From Billgrantia bachuensis (GTDB lineage: Bacteria > Pseudomonadota > Gammaproteobacteria > Pseudomonadales > Halomonadaceae): 64,000 nucleotides of DNA. The stretch is from NCBI RefSeq assembly GCF_011742165.1, contig NZ_JAAQTO010000017.1, forward strand, positions 1 through 64,000. Reading direction: 5' to 3'. This document shows positions 45,074 to 54,413 of this stretch, piece after piece; positions within the stretch are counted from its first letter, which is position 1, and every line of letters begins with the position of its first letter. The translations under genes and the position numbers were made by a program. Below the pieces are notes generated by a model. The model worked only from the letters and a program-made list of their open reading frames with translations. It searched no databases and was not told where the DNA came from.

Positions 45074-45092
45074 TGTGGAAAACTGTTCCACA
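45074..45092. promoter_or_regulatory. IclR-like operator upstream of malate synthase
   Basis: TGTGGAAAACTGTTCCACA is a 7-bp inverted repeat with a 5-bp spacer, 88 bp from the glcB start. Its core TGGAA-N5-TTCCA is the shape of the E. coli IclR site (TGGAAAT-N-ATTTCCA). The gap 44987-45291 otherwise holds an AACCC/GGGTT hairpin at 45097-45114 and the palindrome at 45148. Confidence 0.6.
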
Positions 45093-45147
45093 TGTAAACC
45101 CGAAGGAAGGGTTACCCTACTAGACATAGGGTTAAGGCCCGATTTAT

Positions 45148-45161
45148 TGACCATCTGGTCA
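45148..45161. promoter_or_regulatory. Palindrome TGACCA-TC-TGGTCA
   Basis: A perfect 6-bp inverted repeat in the glcB/hydrolase divergent gap. The TGGTCA half resembles GntR-family (FadR/GlcC type) half sites, though the spacing differs from the FadR box. It overlaps TTGACC, a possible -35 for the hydrolase. Confidence 0.45.
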
Positions 45162-45291
45162 GAATAATGTGGCTTATCACAGTGATAGCTCACTCAACAG
45201 CATGGTCGGTAGGTAAACTTGCTGCATGCTTGCGTGCCGCTGCAGACGAAAGGATTCGAGGGGACAATGTCTTGACCCGCTGGAGAACGCC

Positions 45292-46275
45292 ATGACCGAC
45301 TTCACCCCCCTGCAGTCCTTGGGACCGATCGCCCCCTTCCGGGCCGATGGCGACCCCTCGCTGGCCGGCTACCTGGCCCACTACGGCCTCGCCCCGCTGC
45401 TCACCGAACGAGTCGGGCTCTACGTCGGCTACGTGGACGCACAGCGCTATCAGCTCTGGACCCAGGTATGGAGCCCGGCGGAACCGGTCGGCACGGCATT
45501 CGTGGTGCATGGCTACTACGACCACCTCGGACTCTACCGTCACCTGCTGGAGCGGCTGCTGGAACGCCACTGGCGGGTGGTGCTTTGGGACCTGCCGGGG
45601 CATGGACTGTCCAGCGGCAAGCGTGCCTGCATCGATGATTTCGCGCATTACGGGGAATGCCTGCATGCCCTGCAGGGCCAGTTGGATGCCGGGGGGCTTG
45701 CCCCGCGGCCCTGGCTCGGCATCGGCCAGAGTACCGGTGCCGCCATTCTCGCCACCGACGCCCTGAGCCGGCCTGGCGAAGGACACTGGTCGGGCCTGGC
45801 CCTGCTCGCTCCCCTGGTGCGCCCCTTCGGCTGGCCTCAGGCGGGATGGCTGCATACCTTGGTGGGTCCTTTCGTCGAGAGCGTGCCGCGCAAGTTCCGC
45901 GCCAACTCTACCGATGCCGATTTTGCCGCCTTCCTGCGCGAACGCGATCCGCTACAGCCGGATCATCTCTCGCTCAACTGGGTCGGCGCCATGCGCCGCT
46001 GGATGCCCCAACTGCTCGCCCTGCCCCCCTGCGATCTGCCCACCCTGATCCTGCAAGGGGAGCAGGACCTCACCGTCGACTGGGAGTGGAACCTGGCGGT
46101 GCTGGAGCGCAAGTTTCCCAACGCCCGTATCCAGCGTCATCCGGACGCGCGCCATCATCTGGTCAACGAGGCCGAGCCCATCCGCACCGCTCTGTTCGCC
46201 ACCCTCGATTCTTTCGTTGCCGAATTGGAACGAGACTTTGCGCCGTCCGCCCAGGAGCGCCTCTTCCGATGCTGA
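45292..46275 (+). CDS. Alpha/beta hydrolase, lysophospholipase/monoacylglycerol lipase-like
   Basis: A 327-aa soluble hydrolase of the Hydrolase_4 group. Visible: FVVHGYYDHLGLYRHLLERLLERHWRVVLWDLPGHGLSSGKRACIDDFAHY (oxyanion HG and D-x-x-G-HG-S-G), the nucleophile elbow GIGQSTGAA (GQSTG, near residue 148), the acid in LQGEQDLTVDW near 263 and the His in PDARHHLVNE near 288. The ATG at 45292 has GGAGAAC upstream. Its stop overlaps the start of a lipoprotein gene by 7 nt, so the two are probably co-translated. The lipid substrate is inferred from the family. Confidence 0.85.
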   Translation: MTDFTPLQSLGPIAPFRADGDPSLAGYLAHYGLAPLLTERVGLYVGYVDAQRYQLWTQVWSPAEPVGTAFVVHGYYDHLGLYRHLLERLLERHWRVVLWDLPGHGLSSGKRACIDDFAHYGECLHALQGQLDAGGLAPRPWLGIGQSTGAAILATDALSRPGEGHWSGLALLAPLVRPFGWPQAGWLHTLVGPFVESVPRKFRANSTDADFAAFLRERDPLQPDHLSLNWVGAMRRWMPQLLALPPCDLPTLILQGEQDLTVDWEWNLAVLERKFPNARIQRHPDARHHLVNEAEPIRTALFATLDSFVAELERDFAPSAQERLFRC

Positions 46276-46748
46276 GACCTATCGCACTGCTCGTGCTGTT
46301 TGCTCTACTCGCCGGATGCGCCGCCCAACCCCCGGAACCCGATCCCATTCGCCGCGCGCTACAGAACCTGAGCGACCGTGCCGTCGCCAGAGTAATGGAC
46401 GTGGACGCCCTGCAGCCCCCCGAGGACCAGGTGCTGCTGCTGGCATCGCCGCAAGTGGACGACAGCCTCGAGATCGGCAGCGAGCGCTTCCTGGAGAGCC
46501 TCACTCGCGCGCTGCTGGGCGCAAGCGATGGCCCCCAGGTGCTCGACTGGCGCCCCGCCATGAGCGGCGAGGGAGACGATCATCACTGGCGCCTGGAGAG
46601 CCGTCTGGAAGCCAGCGCGCCACGCCTGCAGCTGACCGACCGCGACCTGCTACCCTATCGCCTCATCCTGTCGCTCTATCGCTCCGACAGCGACAGCGCG
46701 CTGTGGCAGACCAAGATCGAGGGCGCTTTCGACGCCACCGCGCTGTAG
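46269..46748 (+). CDS. Small lipoprotein with LpoB-like features
   Basis: A 159-aa lipoprotein: signal peptide MLRPIALLVLFALLAGC with lipobox LAGC (Cys 17). The mature part reads RRALQNLSDRAVARVMDVDALQ, VLLLASPQVDDSLEIGSERFLESLTRALLG and LPYRLILSLYRSDSDSALWQTKIEGAF. The order of a Val-rich strand, an N-terminal helix and a closing LxLxxx-ALWQ-K strand recalls the LpoB penicillin-binding-protein activator, but the similarity is weak and judged by eye. It starts inside the hydrolase gene and converges on the exchanger gene (8-nt gap). Confidence 0.65.
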   Translation: MLRPIALLVLFALLAGCAAQPPEPDPIRRALQNLSDRAVARVMDVDALQPPEDQVLLLASPQVDDSLEIGSERFLESLTRALLGASDGPQVLDWRPAMSGEGDDHHWRLESRLEASAPRLQLTDRDLLPYRLILSLYRSDSDSALWQTKIEGAFDATAL

Positions 46749-46756
46749 CGGTATGT

Positions 46757-47812
46757 CTAGCCGGCGCGCCCACCCTCGCCGCCGATCAGCACCATGGCGA
46801 TCCCGAGCAGATAACAAACCAGAATGGCCACGCTCTCGAAGCCGATTCGCCCCGGCCCCTGCTCCTCGCGACGAATCAACCCCACCAGCAGGATGCCGGT
46901 CATCAACAGCGATAGCGCAATCCACAGCGATATCGAGTCCGGTATGGCGTGGTAGATCGAACCTTCGCGATAGGCCAGGTCGGCGGCGGCGGCGAATAGC
47001 GTGTCGAAGGCATTACCACCGATGATGCCGGCCACCGCCAGGGTCAGGGCACCGCGGCGCACCGCTGCGACCGTGGTCACCAGTTCCGGCAAGGAAGTGG
47101 CGACCGAGGTGAGCAGGATACCGATCGCCGCCTGATCGAGACCGGTGGTCGCGGAGAGTGCCGTGGCGCTGCGTTCCATCAACCAGCCGGCCATGCCCAG
47201 CGTCGCGGCGAGCACAGCGAACGAAAGCCAGAGCCCGCTCAGCGATCGTCCCGCCGAAGCGGCATCCGGCTCGTCGGAGCGCGTCTCGAGGGTCTGGGCA
47301 GGGCTCCACATGGGTTCGAACTTCGCCTGGTTGATCAGGCGCAGACCGAACAGGTAACCGAAGAACAGCAGCGGCGTGACCGGGTGGACGTGCCATAGCG
47401 TCAGCTCGGGGGAGAAGCGCCCCACCAATAGCAGGGACAGCAGGCAGAGCAACAATGCCCCCTGCAGCAGGTTACCGAGGGAGGCGGCGGCGTGCTCGAG
47501 GTTGGCACGCCGGTAGGAGATGTCGGCAACGGTCAGGAACAGGGTCTGGGCGGCGATGCCACCCAGGGCATTGCTCATCGCCAGCTCCGCGCGCCCGCCC
47601 CAGGCCGCCGAGACCGACAGCACGATCCCCGACAACGACGTCGCGAGTCCCAGCAGCACCGCCCCGGCGATCGCCTCACCCAGCCCCGTACGATCGGCCA
47701 GCTCATCGACGATGCGCGCCAGCCGAGTCCCTACCACGCCAATCACCACTGTCGTCGCCAGGAACAGGGCAACGGCCAGCGGCAACGACATGCCTGCCGG
47801 ATTCAGGAACAT
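46757..47812 (-). CDS. Sodium/calcium exchanger (CaCA) family protein
   Basis: A 351-aa inner-membrane protein with about ten helices and two alpha repeats. The first is GLGEAIAGAVLLGLATSLSGIVLSVSAAWGGRAELAMSNALGGIAAQT. The second is GLDQAAIGILLTSVATSLPELVTTVAAVRRGALTLAVAGIIGGNAFDTLF, which keeps the SLPELVT acidic cation-binding residue. In the first repeat the usual Glu is replaced by Ser/Gly (TSLSGIVLS), so cation stoichiometry may differ. ATG 47791 (MSLPLAVALF) is an alternative start. The ion is not determined. Confidence 0.8.
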   Translation of the reverse strand: MFLNPAGMSLPLAVALFLATTVVIGVVGTRLARIVDELADRTGLGEAIAGAVLLGLATSLSGIVLSVSAAWGGRAELAMSNALGGIAAQTLFLTVADISYRRANLEHAAASLGNLLQGALLLCLLSLLLVGRFSPELTLWHVHPVTPLLFFGYLFGLRLINQAKFEPMWSPAQTLETRSDEPDAASAGRSLSGLWLSFAVLAATLGMAGWLMERSATALSATTGLDQAAIGILLTSVATSLPELVTTVAAVRRGALTLAVAGIIGGNAFDTLFAAAADLAYREGSIYHAIPDSISLWIALSLLMTGILLVGLIRREEQGPGRIGFESVAILVCYLLGIAMVLIGGEGGRAG

Positions 47813-47883
47813 GCTGCGCGCCGGCGACGGCGGGCAAGGATCGGCAGGCAGTTGCGCATGGGGCCTCCCTGGCCTTGGACGGC

Positions 47884-47917
47884 GAAGCGGCTCGTCACCC
47901 TCGTGACGAGCCGCTTC
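47884..47917. other. 15-bp perfect hairpin downstream of comM
   Basis: GAAGCGGCTCGTCAC-cctc-GTGACGAGCCGCTTC lies 29 nt past the comM stop, upstream of the exchanger gene on the same strand. There is no T tract on either strand. It may be a processed or protected mRNA end, or an operator. Confidence 0.7.
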
Positions 47918-47945
47918 TAAGCGTAGTCGCCCCCCACGAAGGCCC

Positions 47946-49451
<1,506 letters not shown>

Positions 49452-49488
49452 CGTGCAGTCCCTCGCAGTCCATTAGAGAAACGCTGAA

Positions 49489-49606
49489 TAAATCGGCGAG
49501 CGAGATGAAGCGCAAGACGCACGGAGCACAGGAACCGGAGCATATGGGGTATATGTGAGGATTCCGAGCACCGCGCAACGCAGCGATTCGCTCGCGCAGT
49601 CATTTA
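49489..49606. repeat. 118-bp imperfect dyad, probable dispersed intergenic repeat
   Basis: Paired segments are nested about one centre near 49548: TAAAT/ATTTA at the ends, GCGAGCGA (49496-49503)/TCGCTCGC (49588-49595), GGAA (49531)/TTCC (49562) and CATAT (49541)/ATATG (49551). Inside, GCGCAAGACGCACGGAGCAC and GAGCACCGCGCAACGCAG resemble each other directly. It lies between comM and ubiK, outside any real gene. Confidence 0.65.
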
Positions 49607-49672
49607 AGCAATGTTTCATTAGCGTAAGGGCTAGATACTAGCACCGTGCCAGAACGGGCTCTCCACGCTGCC

Positions 49673-50002
49673 TCAGCGCTCGGCTTCGCCGGGCCCGGTT
49701 TCGTCCGTGCCGTTGCTTTCGGGCGGAGTAAGGGTGGCCTGGGTCACCGGCGTCTCGCGGGCCGCCAGCGCCTGCTCCAGGGCCGCGACCTGCTGCTCCA
49801 GGGCTTCGACACGAATCCGCGTGCGCTGCAACACGTCCATCAGAATGTCAAAATCCTCCCGCGATACCAGCTCGAGGCGGTCGAAGGCACCGCGCACGAT
49901 CTGCTGCACCCCCTTCTGGAACTCTTCCGGTGCCTGGGCCGCGCCCTGCAGACGTTCTCCCAGCTGTTGTGCCAGCCGGCTGATGGGATCCTGGTTCGCC
50001 AT
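49673..50002 (-). CDS. ubiK: Ubiquinone biosynthesis accessory factor UbiK (BMFP, YqiC type)
   Basis: A 109-aa coiled-coil protein. It begins MANQDPISRLAQQLGERLQGAAQ, with QKGVQQIVRGAFDRLELVSREDFDILMDVLQRTRIRVEALEQQVAALEQAL, the diagnostic membrane-fusogenic-protein pattern. In E. coli it assists late hydroxylations of ubiquinone with UbiJ. The tail (TPPESNGTDETGPGEAER) is acidic and disordered. The ATG at 50002 has AGGAGAAG upstream. It is divergent from glnK. Confidence 0.9.
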   Translation of the reverse strand: MANQDPISRLAQQLGERLQGAAQAPEEFQKGVQQIVRGAFDRLELVSREDFDILMDVLQRTRIRVEALEQQVAALEQALAARETPVTQATLTPPESNGTDETGPGEAER

Positions 50003-50111
50003 GGTGCGCTTCTCCTGTTGGCCTGCACATATTGCCCTACAGCATACGCAAGGCCCCGCCACGACGCATGCCCTTCTCCCGCCCCCTCATGGCGCACCCG
50101 CACTACGCGTA

Positions 50112-50126
50112 GCACCAGCCTGGTGC
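50112..50126. promoter_or_regulatory. NtrC-binding site upstream of glnK
   Basis: GCACC-AGCCT-GGTGC matches the NtrC consensus GCACC-N5-GGTGC exactly. It lies about 90 bp upstream of the sigma-54 element, a normal enhancer distance. A weaker dyad, TGCGCC-N5-GGCGCA-like, is near 50144-50160. Confidence 0.88.
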
Positions 50127-50163
50127 AAGGCGGCGGTGGCCGTTGCGCCATTGGAGCGCATGA

Positions 50164-50631
<468 letters not shown>

Positions 50632-50668
50632 CGGCTTCCAACACTACAAGAGCGATGGAGAAACTCTC

Positions 50669-51994
50669 ATGAACGAACTTGCCGAGTTGAGCTACGCGCT
50701 CGACACCTTCTACTTCCTGATATGCGGCGTGCTGGTGATGTGGATGGCAGCCGGCTTCTCGATGCTCGAGGCCGGTCTGGTCCGCGCCAAGAACACCGCC
50801 GAGATCCTGACCAAGAACATCGCCCTGTTCGCCATCGCCTGCACCATGTACCTGCTGGTGGGCTACGCCATCATGTATTCGAGCGATGCCGGTGGCATCC
50901 TGCCCAACCTGGGCGTGCTGATCGGCGGCGAGAACGGCGTCGACGCCGTCACCGCCGGCGGCGACGATGCCCCCTACTACTCCATGCGCGCCGACTTCTT
51001 CTTCCAGGTGGTATTCGTCGCCACCGCCATGTCGATCGTCTCCGGCGCCGTGGCCGAGCGCATGAAGCTGTGGGCTTTCCTCGCCTTCGCCGTGGTCATG
51101 ACCGGGGTCATCTACCCGGTATCCGGCTACTGGACCTGGGGCGGCGGCTGGCTCTCCGAGCTGGGCTTCTCCGACTATGCCGGCTCCGGCATCGTGCACA
51201 TGGCCGGCGCCGCCGCGGCCCTCGCCGGTGTGCTGGTCCTTGGCCCGCGCAAGGGCAAGTACGGCAAGGATGGCAGCATCCACGCCATCCCCGGCGCCAA
51301 CCTGCCGCTGGCCACCGTCGGTACCTTCATCCTGTGGATGGGCTGGTTCGGCTTCAACGGCGGCTCCGAGCTCAAGCTCTCCGATGTCGCTTCGGCCAAC
51401 AACGTGGCCCAGGTGCTGGTCAATACCAATGCCGCCGCCGCGGGTGGCGTCATCGCTGCGCTGATCCTGGCCAAGCTGTGGTTCCGCAAGGCCGACCTGA
51501 CCATGGCGTTGAACGGCGCGCTGGCCGGCCTGGTAGCCATTACCGCCGGCCCGCTGACGCCCTCGGCGCTGGGCGCCACGCTGATCGGTGCCGTGGGCGG
51601 GATCATCGTGGTGGCTGCCATCGTGACGCTGGACAAGCTCAAGATCGACGATCCGGTCGGCGCCATCTCGGTGCACGGCGTGGTCGGCGTCTGGGGCCTG
51701 CTGGCGGTGCCGCTATCCAATGGTGACGCCACCTTCGGCTCCCAAATCGTCGGTGCGATCGCCATCTTCGCTTGGGTCTTCGCTACCAGCCTGGCCGTGT
51801 GGCTGGTCATCAAGGCAATCATGGGCGTACGCGTCAGCGAGGAGGAGGAGTACGAAGGGGTCGACCTCGCCGAGTGCGGCATGGAGGCCTACCCCGAGTT
51901 CAGCGTCGCCAGGGTCTATGGCGGCAGCGGCGGCCGCCCGCAGTCCGGTGGCTACGGTGCCGGTGCGCCGATCGGCCAGCCGCACGTCGAGTAA
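50669..51994 (+). CDS. amtB: Ammonium transporter AmtB
   Basis: A 441-aa trimeric ammonium channel with about 11 helices. Seen: MWMAAGFSMLEAGLVRAKNTAEILTKN, SGAVAERMKLWAFLAF, YWTWGGGWLSELGFSDYAGSGIVHMAGA (first twin His), TFILWMGWFGFNGGSELKL, and VGAISVHGVVGVWGLLAV (second twin His). The C terminus has the GlnK-binding pattern EEEYEGVDLAECGMEAYPEF, followed by a 30-residue Gly-rich extension not found in E. coli AmtB. It is co-transcribed with glnK and closed by a strong terminator. Confidence 0.95.
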   Translation: MNELAELSYALDTFYFLICGVLVMWMAAGFSMLEAGLVRAKNTAEILTKNIALFAIACTMYLLVGYAIMYSSDAGGILPNLGVLIGGENGVDAVTAGGDDAPYYSMRADFFFQVVFVATAMSIVSGAVAERMKLWAFLAFAVVMTGVIYPVSGYWTWGGGWLSELGFSDYAGSGIVHMAGAAAALAGVLVLGPRKGKYGKDGSIHAIPGANLPLATVGTFILWMGWFGFNGGSELKLSDVASANNVAQVLVNTNAAAAGGVIAALILAKLWFRKADLTMALNGALAGLVAITAGPLTPSALGATLIGAVGGIIVVAAIVTLDKLKIDDPVGAISVHGVVGVWGLLAVPLSNGDATFGSQIVGAIAIFAWVFATSLAVWLVIKAIMGVRVSEEEEYEGVDLAECGMEAYPEFSVARVYGGSGGRPQSGGYGAGAPIGQPHVE

Positions 51995-52010
51995 GCGCGA
52001 CCGACTTGCC

Positions 52011-52036
52011 AAGGCTCCCCGCGGGGAGCCTTTTTT
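52011..52036 (+). terminator. Strong intrinsic terminator of glnK-amtB
   Basis: AAGGCTCCCC-GC-GGGGAGCC then TTTTTTCTTC; the GC-rich palindrome with six T begins 17 nt after the amtB stop. Confidence 0.93.
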
Positions 52037-52064
52037 CTTCCTGCCGAGGGCGGTGTATGCTTGA

Positions 52065-52466
<402 letters not shown>

Positions 52467-52468
52467 CG

Positions 52469-52482
52469 GCTCGAAGCTCGAA
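52469..52482. repeat. Two-unit heptanucleotide repeat GCTCGAA
   Basis: GCTCGAAGCTCGAA starts 3 nt after the stop of the second PII gene. It has the same seven-base period and position as the arrays at 27407 and 42714 but another unit sequence. Confidence 0.6.
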
Positions 52483-52502
52483 GCCAGACAGCTTATACAG
52501 AA

Positions 52503-52533
52503 ACCCCGGAGGCCTGCCCCGGGGTCTTTTCTT
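52503..52533 (+). terminator. Terminator of the second PII gene
   Basis: ACCCCGG-N9-CCGGGGT followed by CTTTTCTT, 36 nt after the stop and before the convergent fpr gene. Confidence 0.8.
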
Positions 52534-52552
52534 CAATCTTACAACTTAAGGC

Positions 52553-53329
52553 TTACTTTTCGACGAAAGCGCGCTCGATCACATAGTCGCCCGGCTCGCC
52601 CATGCGCGGCGAGATATTGAAGCCCAGGTCGTCGAGCAGCGCGCTGGTCTCGTCGAGCATCGCCGGGCTGCCGCAGATCATGGCGCGGTCCTGCTTGGGA
52701 TCCATCGGCGCCACGCCGGTGTCCTCGAACAGCTTGCCGCTGCGGATATGGTCGGTGAGGCGCCCCATGGTGTGGAACTCCTCGCGGGTCACGGTGGGGT
52801 AGTAGACCAGCTTGTCGCGGATCTCGTCGCCCAGGTACTCGTGCGCCGGCAGTTCCTTCTGGATGAAGTCGGCATAGGCCAGTTCGCTGACGCTGCGCAC
52901 GCCGTGCACCAGGATGACCTTCTCGTAGCGCTCGTACACCTCGGGGTCCTGGATCAGGCTCATGAACGGCGCCAAGCCGGTACCGGTGGAGAGGAAATAG
53001 AGATTGCGCCCCGGCAGCAGGTCGTCGGTGACCAGGGTGCCGGTGGGCTTGCGGCTGACCATGATCTGATCGCCCACCTTGAGGTGCTGCAGGCGTGAGG
53101 TAAGCGGGCCGTCGGGCACCTTGATGCTGAAGAACTCGAGGTGATCCTCATAGTTGGGGCTGGCGATGGAGTAGGCGCGCATCAGCGGCTTGCCGTTCAC
53201 TTCCAGGCCAATCATCACGAACTGGCCGTTCTTGAAGCGCAGGCTGCGCTCGCGGGTAGTGCGAAAGCTGAACAGGGTGTCGTTCCAGTGGTGAACGCTG
53301 AGAACGTCTTCCAGGGCGAACTTGCTCAT
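52553..53329 (-). CDS. fpr: Ferredoxin/flavodoxin-NADP+ reductase
   Basis: A 258-aa FAD enzyme moving electrons between NADPH and ferredoxin or flavodoxin, part of the oxidative-stress and iron-sulfur repair response. FAD site: PLMRAYSIASPNYEDHLEFFSIKVPDGPLTSRLQHLKVGD. NADP site: LYFLSTGTGLAPFMSLIQDPEVYERYEKVILVHGVRS, and the end AMICGSPAMLDETSALLDDLGF... with the short C-terminal YVIERAFVEK. Its length is the bacterial subclass I/II type. A good promoter lies upstream, and the gene is divergent from a LysR gene as fpr and finR are in Pseudomonas. Confidence 0.95.
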   Translation of the reverse strand: MSKFALEDVLSVHHWNDTLFSFRTTRERSLRFKNGQFVMIGLEVNGKPLMRAYSIASPNYEDHLEFFSIKVPDGPLTSRLQHLKVGDQIMVSRKPTGTLVTDDLLPGRNLYFLSTGTGLAPFMSLIQDPEVYERYEKVILVHGVRSVSELAYADFIQKELPAHEYLGDEIRDKLVYYPTVTREEFHTMGRLTDHIRSGKLFEDTGVAPMDPKQDRAMICGSPAMLDETSALLDDLGFNISPRMGEPGDYVIERAFVEK

Positions 53330-53386
53330 GCCGGCTCCTATCTATTCCAATATCGAATAACTCGAAGGGAAAAATGATTTGCTTGC

Positions 53387-53440
53387 ATTATAAGAGCGCA
53401 AGGTTTATCTGTTAATTGGATTGTATGGATAACCTTTATC
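53387..53440 (-). promoter_or_regulatory. fpr promoter and probable FinR binding region
   Basis: On the minus strand, -35 TTAACA (53410-53415) is 17 bp from -10 TATAAT (53387-53392). Just upstream is an interrupted dyad AGGTTTATC (53401-53409) and GATAACC (53428-53434), followed by TTTATC. This is a plausible LysR activator site between the two genes. Confidence 0.68.
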
Positions 53441-53475
53441 TAGACTCCTGATATAGATCAAAACTGAGCCGTTTC

Positions 53476-54402
53476 ATGCATTTCACCCTGCGCCAACTCG
53501 AGGTCTACGTTGCCGTCGCTCAGCACGAGAGCGTCTCGCGCGCCGCCCGCGCCCTCTCCCTCTCGCAGTCGGCTACCAGTACCGCCCTGGCCGAACTCGA
53601 GCGCCAGTTCGACTGCCAACTGCTCGACCGCGTCGGCAAGCGGCTGCGGCTCAACGCGCTGGGCTTCCAGCTGCTGCCCAAGGCGGTGGCACTGCTCGAC
53701 CGCGCCGAGGAGATCGAGGAGATCCTCCACGGCCAGCAGGGCATCGGCTCGCTCGACGTAGGTGCCACCCTGACCATCGGCAACTATCTGGCGACCCTGC
53801 TGATCAGCGACTTCATGCAGCGCCATCCGGGCAGCCGGGTACGGCTCGCAGTACGCAATACGCGGGAAATCGTCGATCGCGTGCGCCAGCATGAGCTCGA
53901 CCTGGGGCTCATCGAGGGGCACTGCGAGGAGGAGGACGTCATCACCCAGCCCTGGGTGGAGGATGAGCTGTCGGTATTCTGCTCCCCCCGCCACCCGCTG
54001 GCCGGGCAGGGCCCGGTGGAACTCGACCGCCTGCTGCGCGAGGCGTGGATCATGCGCGAGCAGGGCTCGGGCACGCGCATGACCCTGGAGCAGGCCGCGC
54101 GCCACCGGCGCGGGCGCTTCAACACCCTGCTGGAGCTGGAGCACACCGAAGGCATCAAGCGGGCGGTGGAGTCGGGCCTCGGCATCGGCTGCGTCTCGAA
54201 GCTGGCGCTGCGCGACGCCTTCCGACGCGGCAGCCTGGTGCCGATACCCACGCCGGAGCTAGACCTGAGCCGCCAGTTCGCCTTCATCTGGCATCGTCAC
54301 AAGTACCTGGCCACCGGCATGCGCGAATTCCTGCGCCTGTGCCGGCAGATGACCGAGGGGATCAGGCGCAGCGACGAGATCGACCTGCCGCCAGTCTCCT
54401 GA
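53476..54402 (+). CDS. LysR-family regulator, FinR-like
   Basis: A 308-aa regulator: helix-turn-helix LRQLEVYVAVAQHESVSRAARALSLSQSATSTALAELERQFDCQLLDRVGKRLRLNALG, effector domain from residue 93 (LDVGATLTIGNYLATLLISDFMQRHPGSRV), ending in KYLATGMREFLRLCRQM. In Pseudomonas the gene divergent from fpr is finR, which activates fpr under superoxide stress and also affects sulfite metabolism. The name is inferred from context. Confidence 0.9.
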   Translation: MHFTLRQLEVYVAVAQHESVSRAARALSLSQSATSTALAELERQFDCQLLDRVGKRLRLNALGFQLLPKAVALLDRAEEIEEILHGQQGIGSLDVGATLTIGNYLATLLISDFMQRHPGSRVRLAVRNTREIVDRVRQHELDLGLIEGHCEEEDVITQPWVEDELSVFCSPRHPLAGQGPVELDRLLREAWIMREQGSGTRMTLEQAARHRRGRFNTLLELEHTEGIKRAVESGLGIGCVSKLALRDAFRRGSLVPIPTPELDLSRQFAFIWHRHKYLATGMREFLRLCRQMTEGIRRSDEIDLPPVS

Positions 54403-54413
54403 CCCCCATCCCG

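Noticed and set aside
45226..45291. Upstream extension of the alpha/beta hydrolase
   Set aside because: The added residues (Cys/Arg-rich) are not conserved-looking, and ATG 45292 has a better ribosome site.
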